Part shown: positions 19,303 through 27,460 of the stretch, in pieces
How the letters are laid out: the number at the start of each line of letters is the position of its first letter
How positions within the stretch are numbered: position 1 is the first letter of the stretch
From: Brevibacterium sp. CBA3109
GTDB taxonomy: Bacteria; Actinomycetota; Actinomycetes; Actinomycetales; Brevibacteriaceae
NCBI RefSeq assembly: GCF_040256645.1
Contig: NZ_CP158281.1
Location: 1,178,001-1,242,000 of the forward strand
Reading direction: 5' to 3'
Length of the DNA stretch: 64,000 nt
Program-made: the position numbers and the translations under genes
Notes under the pieces: model-generated
Seen by the model: the letters and a program-made list of their open reading frames with translations, nothing else
What the model was told of the DNA's origin: nothing
Databases searched by the model: none

Positions 19303-20217
19303 GTGGAAGTTCAACAGGCGCGCGTGTTCATGGCTCTCGCGGAGGAGCTGCATTTCGGCCGCGCTGCGCAACGTCTGGGAATGGGGCAGTCGCTGTTGAG
19401 TCGGATGATTCGGCAACTCGAAGATGAGCTCGGCGCCACACTGTTCCAGCGGACTACTCGCAACGTGCGCCTTGCGCCGGCCGGGTTGGCGCTTTTCGAG
19501 CCAGCTCGACAGATGATCGGTCTGCAGCGGGTGGCGATCGATTCGGTGAAGCGCGCGGCGGCTGGAGAAGTTGGGCAATTGGACTTTGGGTTTGCCCGCT
19601 CGTCGTCGCGTGGAATTGCTGCATCATTGGTGGCGGCGGCCTATGAAGACCATCCCGGCATCACGTTCGGCATCGAGTCAAATGTCTTCGCCGACGAGGG
19701 ACTGACCCGGTTGGCTGATGGGAGTCTCGATCTTGCTCTTGTGAGGTGGACACGGCAACCGCCGACGATTGCGGGACGGGCTGTGCTGATCGAACACCCC
19801 GTCGTCACCCTGCCTGACTCGCATCGTCTTGCCCGGAGGAAACTCCTTCGCGTCGACGAACTGGCCAATGAGGACCTGCTCTCCCTTCCGGCGAACCCGA
19901 ACTCGACGCTTCGCGAGACGACTAACCGACTGTGCCATAACGCAGGCTTTTCGCCTCGAGTGATTCTGGAGCTTCCTGACGCGCAGACGATCTCTGCGCT
20001 GATCGCAGCGGGCATGGGACTGACGATCACCTTTGACTCGGTTGCAACATCCATGCGCGAACCCGGCACTGTGACAATTCCGCTCGACGTTGTGGGCGAG
20101 GCGTCGGTGGTGTACCTTGCACATCTGCGGACTCATGGAAGTGCGTCCTTGTCTGCCGTGTTGGCAATTGCTGAGACCGTTCTGCCGACGGTGAGCAGTA
20201 CCAGTGAAAGAACTTGA
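19303..20217 (+). CDS. LysR family transcriptional regulator
   Basis: DNA-binding regulator with an N-terminal winged HTH (residues 1-60; LHFGRAAQRLGMGQSLLSR is the recognition region) and an inducer-binding domain of about 220 residues. GTG start at 19303 preceded by GGAAGG. It follows the TAXI binding protein after 186 bases on the same strand, so control of the TRAP system is plausible but not shown. It converges on a broken MFS gene. Confidence 0.9.
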   Translation: MEVQQARVFMALAEELHFGRAAQRLGMGQSLLSRMIRQLEDELGATLFQRTTRNVRLAPAGLALFEPARQMIGLQRVAIDSVKRAAAGEVGQLDFGFARSSSRGIAASLVAAAYEDHPGITFGIESNVFADEGLTRLADGSLDLALVRWTRQPPTIAGRAVLIEHPVVTLPDSHRLARRKLLRVDELANEDLLSLPANPNSTLRETTNRLCHNAGFSPRVILELPDAQTISALIAAGMGLTITFDSVATSMREPGTVTIPLDVVGEASVVYLAHLRTHGSASLSAVLAIAETVLPTVSSTSERT

Positions 20218-20251
20218 CTGAGTTGTTGGCTGTCGTGGCCAAGAACAGAGC

Positions 20252-20281
20252 TCGGGCCCGCTGGAAATCCAGCAGGCCCGA
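20252..20281. terminator. Hairpin between lysR and MFS remnant
   Basis: TCGGGCCCGCTGG and CCAGCAGGCCCGA pair at 12 of 13 positions around a 4-base loop. It lies at the junction of convergent genes. The MFS reading frame now runs straight through it, which suggests the MFS stop codon was lost. Confidence 0.55.
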
Positions 20282-20629
20282 ACCGTGCGGCGATGCGCCC
20301 TTGGTCTCCTTCATGAACCGAATGGCGATCAAGCTGACCATACAGGCGCCCATCACGAAATAGGCAGGCACGATCGTGTTCCCCGTGGCGGCGATGACCG
20401 CGTCTTTGGTCGAGCGCATCCAACCGAACGGAACGAGGATCATCGTGAACGCCTGGGCCAGGAACATCACCGTCAGCGAGGCGTTCGAGTTCATGCCGGC
20501 CGGGCCCTGCAGATAGGTGGACATGCAGGACAGCAGCGTGTAGTTGACGACGCGGACTGCGGCAACCACGCCACCGAGGAGGAGGAGCTGCCTCCAGTGC
20601 CCGGTGAACAGATTGCGGAAGACCTGCAC
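20282..20629 (-). pseudogene. Remnant of an MFS (metabolite:H+ symporter-like) transporter
   Basis: Open frame starting MQVFRNLFTGHWRQ resembles the start of the second half of MHS-type MFS carriers (helix 7 onwards: ending in STYLQGPAGMNSNASL). After FLAQAFTMILVPFGWM it jumps directly to AATGNTIVPAYFVMGA and the last helix ending RFMKETKG. About 100 residues between these blocks and the whole N-terminal half are missing, and the frame continues past the normal end into sequence antisense to lysR. It is therefore treated as a non-functional fragment. Confidence 0.65.
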
Positions 20630-20803
20630 CGCGTCCCTTCGGCAATGAGTGGGATATCACGATGTATTCCGTGTAGGCAAGGTACCGTTCAAGGCCTTCA
20701 GGCACTAAAGTGGGTCGCTGCGAAATCTGACAGAACGATCGACGGCAACAAGTGGCTCCACCTCGAGCATTCGATGTGATGGAGTCCGGAAGGCAGCAGA
20801 CAC

Positions 20804-22432
20804 ATGGACGAGACCAGGGATCAATCAGGATCAGTCAGACAGGAGACGCCGCCGATGACGGGCAGCGCCGATGTCGACGCGGACGGGGACCCCGAACCGA
20901 GGTCGGGCGAGGCGTCTGAAACAAAATTGAGTCACCGCATCGACCTGCCGGTGGCTGGCACCAGCGTCGGCATCCTTGCCGCCTTCGTCGCACTCGCCCT
21001 CATCATTCCCGACACGATGTCCTCGTGGGTCGGGACCGCATTCACCGCCTGCGCGAACATCTTCGGCATGTACTGGCAGATTCTCCTGCTGGCCACGTTC
21101 CTCATCGCACTCGTCCTCATCTTCACCCCATGGGCCAAGGCACGGCTGGGCAACCAGGCACGCCCGGACTTCAAGCGCTTCAGCTGGGTCGCCATGATCA
21201 TGACGACTCTGCTCGCTGCAGGAGGAGTATTCTGGGCGGCGGCAGAGCCGATGTATCACTATGCGACGACTCCGCCGCACTTCACCGACGACGGAGGCAG
21301 CGCCGTCGATGCGGTGGCTGCCGCTCTGGCCACGAGCTTCATCGACTGGGGCTTCCTCGCTTGGGCGATCCTCGGCTCACTCGGCGCCATCGTGATGATG
21401 CGCGCGGCAGAGAAGGGCATGCCCCTGCGGCCACGCAGTCTCCTGTACCCGGTGCTGGGCAAGCGCGCTGCCACCGGACCGATCGCCGCAATCGTCGACG
21501 TCGTGTGTGTCATCTCGGTGGCCGCGGGAACGATCGGGCCGGTCGGATTCCTCGGCATGCAGGTCTCCTATGGACTCCACTCCCTGTTCGGCATCCCTGA
21601 TGTCTATGGCGTGCAGCTCGTCGTGATCGCAGTGCTCACCGCCATCGCCGGCGTCAGCGTCTTCTCCGGTGTCAGCCGAGGAATCCGCTTCCTCAGCAGC
21701 GCTAACGTCTGGATTGCCTTGGCGCTCATGGCCGCGGTGCTCGCGCTGGGCTCGGCATGGTTTGTGATCAAGAGCTACTTCAGCGGCTTCGCCTTGTACA
21801 TGACCGACTTCTTCAGCATGACGCTCTACCGCGGTGACACCGAATGGCTCTCGGGCTGGACAGTGTTCTTCTTCGGTTGGTTCCTCGGCTATGCCCCGCT
21901 GATGGCGATCTTCGTCGCCCGCATCTCGAAGGGACGAACCGTGCGGGACCTGCTCATCAGCACCACTGTGCTGCCTCCCATCGCCACGACATTCTGGTTC
22001 GCTGTTCTCGGTGGCACCGGCATCTTCCTCGAACAGAAATCCGCTGGATCCATCTCCGGACCGCTGTCGGATGGGGGACTGCCGGCCGCTGTCATGGCCA
22101 TCAGTGACAATCTTCCGTTGTCGCTGATCATCAGCATCGGTTTCCTGATTCTCACCATGACCTTCGTAGCCACGACCACGGACTCCATGTCGTTCGCGAT
22201 GTCGCAGTCGTGCATGACCAGCGGTGAACCCTCGCCGAAGCTGCGGGCCACATGGGCTCTGCTCATCGGTGTCACCGCTGCCGTGCTCATCAGTTTGGGA
22301 GATGGCGGGGTCGACGCACTGCAGTCCGCGATCGTCATCACCGCAGTGCCGGTGGGCTTCGTCATGCTGCCCTCGCTGTTCGCAGCGCCGGTCTATGTCA
22401 GGCAGATGGCCAAGGAACAGAACCTGGTCTGA
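20804..22432 (+). CDS. BCCT family betaine/carnitine/choline transporter
   Basis: Secondary transporter for quaternary ammonium compounds or related solutes. After a 45-residue acidic cytoplasmic tail, 12 helices follow. The diagnostic segment corresponding to the BCCT signature is VFFFGWFLGYAPLMAIFVAR near residue 355, but the aromatic Trp box common in betaine carriers is partly replaced (GWFLGYAP instead of WWxxWxP), so the substrate may not be glycine betaine. GGAAGG lies 10 bases before the ATG. It converges on the DeoR regulator. Confidence 0.88.
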   Translation: MDETRDQSGSVRQETPPMTGSADVDADGDPEPRSGEASETKLSHRIDLPVAGTSVGILAAFVALALIIPDTMSSWVGTAFTACANIFGMYWQILLLATFLIALVLIFTPWAKARLGNQARPDFKRFSWVAMIMTTLLAAGGVFWAAAEPMYHYATTPPHFTDDGGSAVDAVAAALATSFIDWGFLAWAILGSLGAIVMMRAAEKGMPLRPRSLLYPVLGKRAATGPIAAIVDVVCVISVAAGTIGPVGFLGMQVSYGLHSLFGIPDVYGVQLVVIAVLTAIAGVSVFSGVSRGIRFLSSANVWIALALMAAVLALGSAWFVIKSYFSGFALYMTDFFSMTLYRGDTEWLSGWTVFFFGWFLGYAPLMAIFVARISKGRTVRDLLISTTVLPPIATTFWFAVLGGTGIFLEQKSAGSISGPLSDGGLPAAVMAISDNLPLSLIISIGFLILTMTFVATTTDSMSFAMSQSCMTSGEPSPKLRATWALLIGVTAAVLISLGDGGVDALQSAIVITAVPVGFVMLPSLFAAPVYVRQMAKEQNLV

Positions 22433-22458
22433 TCGTCAGCGGCACTGTGAGCTGAGGC

Positions 22459-23184
22459 TCAACGCTGTGTGTGGGGTCCGTGCTCATCGATCCACACCCA
22501 GCCGTTGGGCAACGGCGCCCACGCAGCCACCTGGCGGGCCGCCTTGGAGCTGTCGGCGAGGACGACGACCATGCGAGCATGGTCGGAGATGAGCTCCTTG
22601 GTCCGAGCCTCGTCCAAGGTCGGCTCGCCCAGACCCCTCGTCGTATCCACCGCGTCAGCCCCCAACAGGGCCAGATCGACGTGGATCCGGCTGAGAGCAT
22701 GATCGCTGAAGGCCCCGGTCGTCCCATGGGACTTGGCTGAGACGCGGCCCCCGACCATGATCACTTCAGGACCGGTCGGATGGGCCAGCGTCTGGGCGAC
22801 CTCGAGTCCGCGCGTGTAGACAGTGAGATCCTGTCGTTCACGGATGCGCTGGGCCACCCGGACCGTGGTCGACCCGGCATCGAGGAAAACGGTGCGCACG
22901 CTCTGATCGCCGAGGTAGTCCATCGCGGCCGTGGCAATTGTGTCCTTGGCCTCGGCGTTGGCCTCCATGCGCTGACCCAGCGGAGGTTCGATGTAGCCGG
23001 CGGCGGTGGCACCGCCGATCGTGCGGATGACTTCGCCCGTGACCGACATCTCGCGCAGGTCCCGTCGGATCGTCGACTCCGAGGTGTTCAGCTCGGTTGC
23101 CAAGCGGCCGATGGTCCACGAACCGGTCGCCAGCAGCGACTGGATGTCATCACGACGCTTCTGCGTTCGGGTGCGGATTGCCAT
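22459..23184 (-). CDS. DeoR family transcriptional regulator
   Basis: Sugar-responsive repressor: N-terminal HTH_DeoR (residues about 5-58, with LATELNTSESTIRRDLREM) and a DeoRC sensor domain containing FLDAGSTT and GLGEPTLDEARTKE. Start at ATG 23184 (241 residues) with a weak AGGA before it. It is the last gene of the GntP-kinase-PdxA2-DeoR unit, 10 bases after the dehydrogenase, so it is likely the local regulator answering to a phosphorylated tetronate or similar intermediate. Confidence 0.9.
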   Translation of the reverse strand: MAIRTRTQKRRDDIQSLLATGSWTIGRLATELNTSESTIRRDLREMSVTGEVIRTIGGATAAGYIEPPLGQRMEANAEAKDTIATAAMDYLGDQSVRTVFLDAGSTTVRVAQRIRERQDLTVYTRGLEVAQTLAHPTGPEVIMVGGRVSAKSHGTTGAFSDHALSRIHVDLALLGADAVDTTRGLGEPTLDEARTKELISDHARMVVVLADSSKAARQVAAWAPLPNGWVWIDEHGPHTQR

Positions 23185-23194
23185 AGTGAGAATC

Positions 23195-24238
23195 CTACTT
23201 CGGCAGGTACTCCGCGCGGATGCCGTCGACGAATGGTGCGTAGCCGATGGCTGCGGTATAGGCCGAGCGCATGGTGCCGGCATCGGCAATGCCCTGGCCT
23301 GCGATGTCGAAGGCGGTTCCGTGATCGACCGAGGTGCGCAGGATCGGCAGCCCGACGGTGACGGAGATCGTGCCATCGAAGTCGAAGGTCTTCGAGGCGA
23401 TGTGACCCTGGTCGTGGTACTGGGAGAGGATCCCGTCGAAGCGGCCGGACAGTCCCTGGTGGAACACCGAGTCGGCTGGGATCGGCCCGGCGACCTCGAG
23501 ACCGGAGTCGACGACGCGCTCCACAGCGGGAGACAGGATCTCGATCTCCTCGTCGCCGAAGGCACCGTTCTCCCCGCCGTGTGGGTTGAGCGCGGCGACG
23601 GCCAACCTCGGCGAGGCCACACCGTAGAGCTGCAGGGCACGGTGTGCGCGTTCGATCGAATCGACCTGAGTGTCGACGGTGAGTGCGTCGATGGCCTTGC
23701 GCAGCGACATGTGGCGAGTGGCGAAGAAGATCTGGAGCTTGTGCTCGGGGACCTTCGTGTTCTCGACGACGAACATCGTGTCCTGCTTGGTCACGCCGGT
23801 GAGTTCGCCGAGCATCTCCGTGTGGCCCAGGTGAGCAGACCCCGACTTCCAGACGGCTTCCTTGTTGATGGGGCCGGTGACGATGCCGGCGATCTCACGG
23901 TCCATCGCGGCCTTGGTGGCGACCTCGATCGCGGTCACGGCGGCCTGGCCGGCGCGGGCATCGACGACACCCCAGTCGGGCAGATCGTCGCCGAGCACTC
24001 CGATGTCGAAGACGTCGATGACACCCTGCCCGGCGGACGGCGTCGACCAGTCGGTGATCGGCCGCAGCTCGACGTCAAGGCCGAGTACGTCAACGGCCCG
24101 CGTCATCACGGCCAAGTCGGCCACGGCGACACCGTGCTGGTCGTCGCGACCGGAGAACTCGGCGAGCACCGTCGCGGTGATCTCGGGGCCGATGCCCACC
24201 GGGTCGCCCACGGTCATGGCGAGTACGGGTGCGGTCAT
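23195..24238 (-). CDS. pdxA2: PdxA2-like 4-phospho-tetronate (D-threonate/D-erythronate) dehydrogenase
   Basis: Member of the PdxA family (NAD-dependent oxidation/decarboxylation of 4-phosphorylated four-carbon acids). MTVGDPVGIGPEI at the start and LNPHGGENGAFGDEEIE near residue 215 are characteristic; metal-binding His residues follow (LSQYHDQGHIASK). Start at ATG 24238 with GAGGAGAC. Pairing with a DUF1537 kinase and a GntP permease, with no vitamin B6 genes around, points to the catabolic PdxA2 role described for threonate/erythronate rather than pyridoxal synthesis. Confidence 0.85.
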   Translation of the reverse strand: MTAPVLAMTVGDPVGIGPEITATVLAEFSGRDDQHGVAVADLAVMTRAVDVLGLDVELRPITDWSTPSAGQGVIDVFDIGVLGDDLPDWGVVDARAGQAAVTAIEVATKAAMDREIAGIVTGPINKEAVWKSGSAHLGHTEMLGELTGVTKQDTMFVVENTKVPEHKLQIFFATRHMSLRKAIDALTVDTQVDSIERAHRALQLYGVASPRLAVAALNPHGGENGAFGDEEIEILSPAVERVVDSGLEVAGPIPADSVFHQGLSGRFDGILSQYHDQGHIASKTFDFDGTISVTVGLPILRTSVDHGTAFDIAGQGIADAGTMRSAYTAAIGYAPFVDGIRAEYLPK

Positions 24239-24323
24239 GTCAGTCTCCTCAACATTGCGTTTTCTGGGGTCACGCGCACGATGTACGCGAACATCTGGGT
24301 GGGGTCCGGCTTCGTGCACGTCC

Positions 24324-25745
24324 TCATGAGCGCCCGTTCCGTGCGGCCTTTTGGAGGTGGTCCAAGCACAGTGCCGTCGTGTCTGAGTCCCCGATGAGCC
24401 CGCCCTTGGTCACGATCGGCAGGCCTGCTGCCGTTCCGCCGACGATGCGACCGCCGACTGCCAGGGGGATGATCTCGGCCTCGATCTCCATGCCGATGGC
24501 ATCGACCTCTCGCAGCACCGCTGCCGTGACATCACCGCCGGTCGTGTAGAGGCCCGCGACGGAGGGGACGGGCGAAGCCATCACCTCGGCGGTGGTCTGG
24601 GCCAGCCTGCGTGGGATGATCTCGGACTGCTCGTCGGTGAGCTCGAGGAGATCGGAGGCATCGACGACGGTGGCGAGAATGATCGCCTGCACCGATCCGA
24701 GCTGCGCCGAGGCGACTGCGCGGACCTGCTCGACCGTGGCGGCGACATCGGGCAGGGCGTCGGCATCGTTGATGGTTCGCAGCACCGTGATCGTGGGATC
24801 GTCGTCGAGTTTGGCCAGCTGCGCCCGAGTGATCTCGGTCGCCGAACCGGAGACCCCGAGGATGATCCCGGTCTCGCGAGCCGGCAGGAGCGCCCGAGCC
24901 AGGGCCAGACTGCCCGGGCCGGGATCGATGGACACCCATTCGAGGCGCTCACCGTGGCGCAGATTCGCATGCAGGCGAGCATTCTCACCAGGAGCACCGG
25001 CGGGAGTTGACGCGACCTCACGGCTGAGGTCGACGACGGTGGCCGCGATGAGGTTGATGTGCTCATTCGTCATGGCGTCGGCGACGATGACCTCGGCGCC
25101 GGCTGCGATGGCGCTGACAACGTCGGCGCGGATCGCGTGTTTGCCATCCAGCACTGTCGAAAGCTCGATGGTGTGACACTTGAGATCGGTGTTGAGACGC
25201 AGAATGTCCTCGACGACCGAGGTGGTCATGGGCGAGCGGACGTCATGGGCCAGTTCCGTGTGTTCGAGCAGCTGACCGTTGAGCAGCTGCCGCCCGCCGA
25301 CCGTGACCCGACCGGAGGATGGGAAGGCGGGAAGGCACAGCCCCATCACTCGGCTCGGCCCTGATTCGGACGCCAGGGATTGACGGGCGCGCAGGGCCGC
25401 CTCGGCGGTGGGGCCGACATTGCCACGCAGGGTCGTGTCGATCCGACACGACACGAGATCGACGGGCCCCGCGATGCGGACGAGGGCATCGGTGAGGCTG
25501 GCGGCTTCGGCGGGATCCATGTGCCGGGAGTTCGCGTTGACGACGACGGTGTCATAGTCGTCGAGCATCCCATCGAGGCTGACCGAGTCACTGCCGCCCG
25601 TGCCGGTGATCGTCATCGTGCGCAGGCCTGCCTCGGCGAAGAGGGCACCGCAGGCATTGCCGCCGGTGAGGTCGTCGGCAAGGATGAGGATCCGTGGGCC
25701 GGACTGAGGCAAGCCGGGGTCTGCGGCCGAGTTCTGCTGGCTCAT
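24324..25745 (-). CDS. Four-carbon acid sugar kinase (DUF1537, DtnK/DenK/OtnK type)
   Basis: ATP-dependent kinase for four-carbon sugar acids. The N-terminal DUF1537 domain begins at RILILADDLTGGNACG (about residues 18-33) and contains SCRIDTTLRGNVG near 115; the C-terminal nucleotide-binding domain ends with AVGGRIVGGTAAGLPIVTKGG. The 473 residues are normal. With PdxA2 it would carry out the first two steps of D-threonate or D-erythronate breakdown; substrate stereochemistry cannot be read from the sequence. Its ATG overlaps the end of the permease gene (ATGA). Confidence 0.88.
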   Translation of the reverse strand: MSQQNSAADPGLPQSGPRILILADDLTGGNACGALFAEAGLRTMTITGTGGSDSVSLDGMLDDYDTVVVNANSRHMDPAEAASLTDALVRIAGPVDLVSCRIDTTLRGNVGPTAEAALRARQSLASESGPSRVMGLCLPAFPSSGRVTVGGRQLLNGQLLEHTELAHDVRSPMTTSVVEDILRLNTDLKCHTIELSTVLDGKHAIRADVVSAIAAGAEVIVADAMTNEHINLIAATVVDLSREVASTPAGAPGENARLHANLRHGERLEWVSIDPGPGSLALARALLPARETGIILGVSGSATEITRAQLAKLDDDPTITVLRTINDADALPDVAATVEQVRAVASAQLGSVQAIILATVVDASDLLELTDEQSEIIPRRLAQTTAEVMASPVPSVAGLYTTGGDVTAAVLREVDAIGMEIEAEIIPLAVGGRIVGGTAAGLPIVTKGGLIGDSDTTALCLDHLQKAARNGRS

Positions 25746-27244
25746 ACGATCAAGTCGAGCACGAACAGGAGCGGAAGGGAACAGATCCAGACGGCCGTTG
25801 TGATGCCCGACCAGCCCTTGATCGCACCGATGCCGTCGAGGCCGGCGAACCGGGTGACGACCCAGAAGTACGAGTCGTTGAAGTAGGAGAAGACCATCGA
25901 GCCTGCAGTGCAGGCCATGACTGCCACGAGCGGGCTCAGACCCAGGGGCGCGACCAATGGTGCGGTGACCGAAGCCGCGGTGATCATCGCGACGGTTCCC
26001 GAACCCTGAGCCAGGCGCACGAGCGAGGCGATGAGGAACGGCACAAGGAGGGCCGGGAGGCTGATCGATGCGATCGCCTCGGCGAGAGCATCGCCGACGC
26101 CCGATTCGCGCAGTACCAGGCCGAAGCTGCCGCCGGCTCCGGTGATGAGCAGGATGAGCCCGGCGGAGGCTGCGCCGTCGGCCAGCCAGTTCTGCACCTT
26201 GTTGCGTGGGGTCACGCGGGGCAGAAGCGTGTAGACGGCGAGGACGAGACCGATGATGAGGGCGATGACCGGATTGCCGAGGAACGCCAGCGGGGCGACC
26301 CAGGCCGAGGGCTCATAGGCGTCGCCGGACAGTTCGCCCTGAGCGTTCTTGTCGATCGCGGTGGACACGGTGTTGGCAACGATGAGCAGAAGTGGGACGA
26401 CGAGCGGAAGGAATCCGAGGAAGGCACCCGGCTTCTTCGCTGAGGTGGATCCGTCGTTTCCGGCAGCGACGCCGGCTGCGTCGGCGGGCGAGTTGTCGGT
26501 CGCAGAGCTTTGGTCTGCGGTGGAGGCATCGCCGGTGAGGGTATCGACGCTGCCGCTGGTCGAGTGCACATCCGCGGAGGCAGTTGTCACCGAACCGTAG
26601 ACATCGTGCTTGACGGCCGCGTTGAGGACGGGTTCGAGCTTCGGCCCGATCCAGCGGGCGTAGATGACGACGACGGGCAGGAGGCAGATGGTGAAGACAA
26701 CGCCGGCGAGGATGACGGAGCCGATGTCGGCGCCGAGGATCCCGGTCGCGGCCAGTGGGCCTGGAGTCGGTGGCACCATGTGGTGGGTCAGCGTCATGCC
26801 GCAGCCCAGGGCGAGTGCAAGTGTGACGTAGCCGCCCCTCTTCACGCGAGCTATGGAGCGGGCCAGAGGATTCATGATGACGTAGCCGGAGTCGCAGAAG
26901 ACCGGAATGGAGACAAGCGAACCGACGGTGCCCATGGCCCAAGGTTCGCGACCCTTGCCGAAGGCGCTCAAAAAGGCTCGGGCCAGGGAGTCGGCGGCGC
27001 CGGAGACTTCGAGGATCTTGCCGATTCCAACGCCCAGTCCGATGACGATGCCGATGCTGGCCAGGGTGTCGCCGAAGCCGGTGGTGATGGAGTCGACGAT
27101 TGAAAGCAGGTCCTGACCGGCGACGATGCCGGTGACGACCGATGCCAGGAGAAGTGCGATGAAGGCGTCGAGTCGGGTCGCCAAGACGATGACGACGATC
27201 GTCGCGATCCCGGCGACAAGCGCCACGATGAGTTGCAGGTCCAT
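25742..27244 (-). CDS. GntP family permease (gluconate/sugar acid:H+ symporter)
   Basis: Twelve-helix uptake permease of the GntP family; FCDSGYVIMNPLA (about residue 115) and the segment HHMVPPTPGPLAATGILGAD (about residue 155) are family hallmarks. A hydrophilic Ser/Asp/Ala-rich loop of about 55 residues around 225-280 is longer than in E. coli GntP. GGAGGA precedes the ATG. First gene of the sugar-acid operon, so its substrate is presumably the acid phosphorylated by the kinase. Confidence 0.9.
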   Translation of the reverse strand: MDLQLIVALVAGIATIVVIVLATRLDAFIALLLASVVTGIVAGQDLLSIVDSITTGFGDTLASIGIVIGLGVGIGKILEVSGAADSLARAFLSAFGKGREPWAMGTVGSLVSIPVFCDSGYVIMNPLARSIARVKRGGYVTLALALGCGMTLTHHMVPPTPGPLAATGILGADIGSVILAGVVFTICLLPVVVIYARWIGPKLEPVLNAAVKHDVYGSVTTASADVHSTSGSVDTLTGDASTADQSSATDNSPADAAGVAAGNDGSTSAKKPGAFLGFLPLVVPLLLIVANTVSTAIDKNAQGELSGDAYEPSAWVAPLAFLGNPVIALIIGLVLAVYTLLPRVTPRNKVQNWLADGAASAGLILLITGAGGSFGLVLRESGVGDALAEAIASISLPALLVPFLIASLVRLAQGSGTVAMITAASVTAPLVAPLGLSPLVAVMACTAGSMVFSYFNDSYFWVVTRFAGLDGIGAIKGWSGITTAVWICSLPLLFVLDLIV

Positions 27245-27331
27245 GAGGTCCTCCGCAGTGAGGCCGACTCAGTCGTGGAGTCGGGGTTGAGCCGATCCGG
27301 TTCCCTGTGAACCGAATGTGAAGTTGAACAG

Positions 27332-27362
27332 CTTGAGCAAGTATTGCGCATAGATGCTCAAG
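27332..27362. promoter_or_regulatory. Inverted repeat upstream of the gntP operon
   Basis: CTTGAGCA (27332-27339) and TGCTCAAG (27355-27362) form perfect 8-base arms 15 bases apart, 88-118 bases upstream of gntP. Each arm is followed by a related word (AGTATTGC and AGTATGCA), giving a mixed direct/inverted repeat as seen for DeoR-type operators. It also lies upstream of copB, but copB has its own metal box. Confidence 0.4.
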
Positions 27363-27407
27363 TATGCAATGTGTGGCCGAGGCAGCTACATGCGTCGCGG
27401 CCTGACG

Positions 27408-27436
27408 TTGCGACGACTATTGCTATTGGCTTATAC
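27408..27436 (+). promoter_or_regulatory. copB promoter (-35 TTGCGA, -10 TTATAC)
   Basis: TTGCGA at 27408-27413 and TTATAC at 27431-27436 are 17 bases apart. Transcription would start around 27443-27446, giving a leader of only about 15 bases before the ATG at 27461. Confidence 0.5.
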
Positions 27437-27450
27437 CCTATAGGGGTATA
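27432..27450. promoter_or_regulatory. CsoR-like copper operator
   Basis: TATACCCTATAGGGGTATA is a 19-base near-palindrome, the form known for CsoR boxes of actinobacterial copper genes. It covers the -10 element and the predicted transcription start of copB, so apo-CsoR binding would block transcription and Cu(I) would release it. No csoR gene is in the window. Confidence 0.75.
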
Positions 27451-27460
27451 TCCTGTTGAG

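Noticed and set aside
20133-20705. Alternative minus-strand frame across the MFS remnant.
   Set aside because: The transporter-like helices are in the neighbouring frame; this one is Arg/Pro-rich without similarity.
23006-24397. Long plus-strand frame over pdxA2.
   Set aside because: Antisense shadow; the minus-strand gene has family motifs, a ribosome-binding site and operon context.
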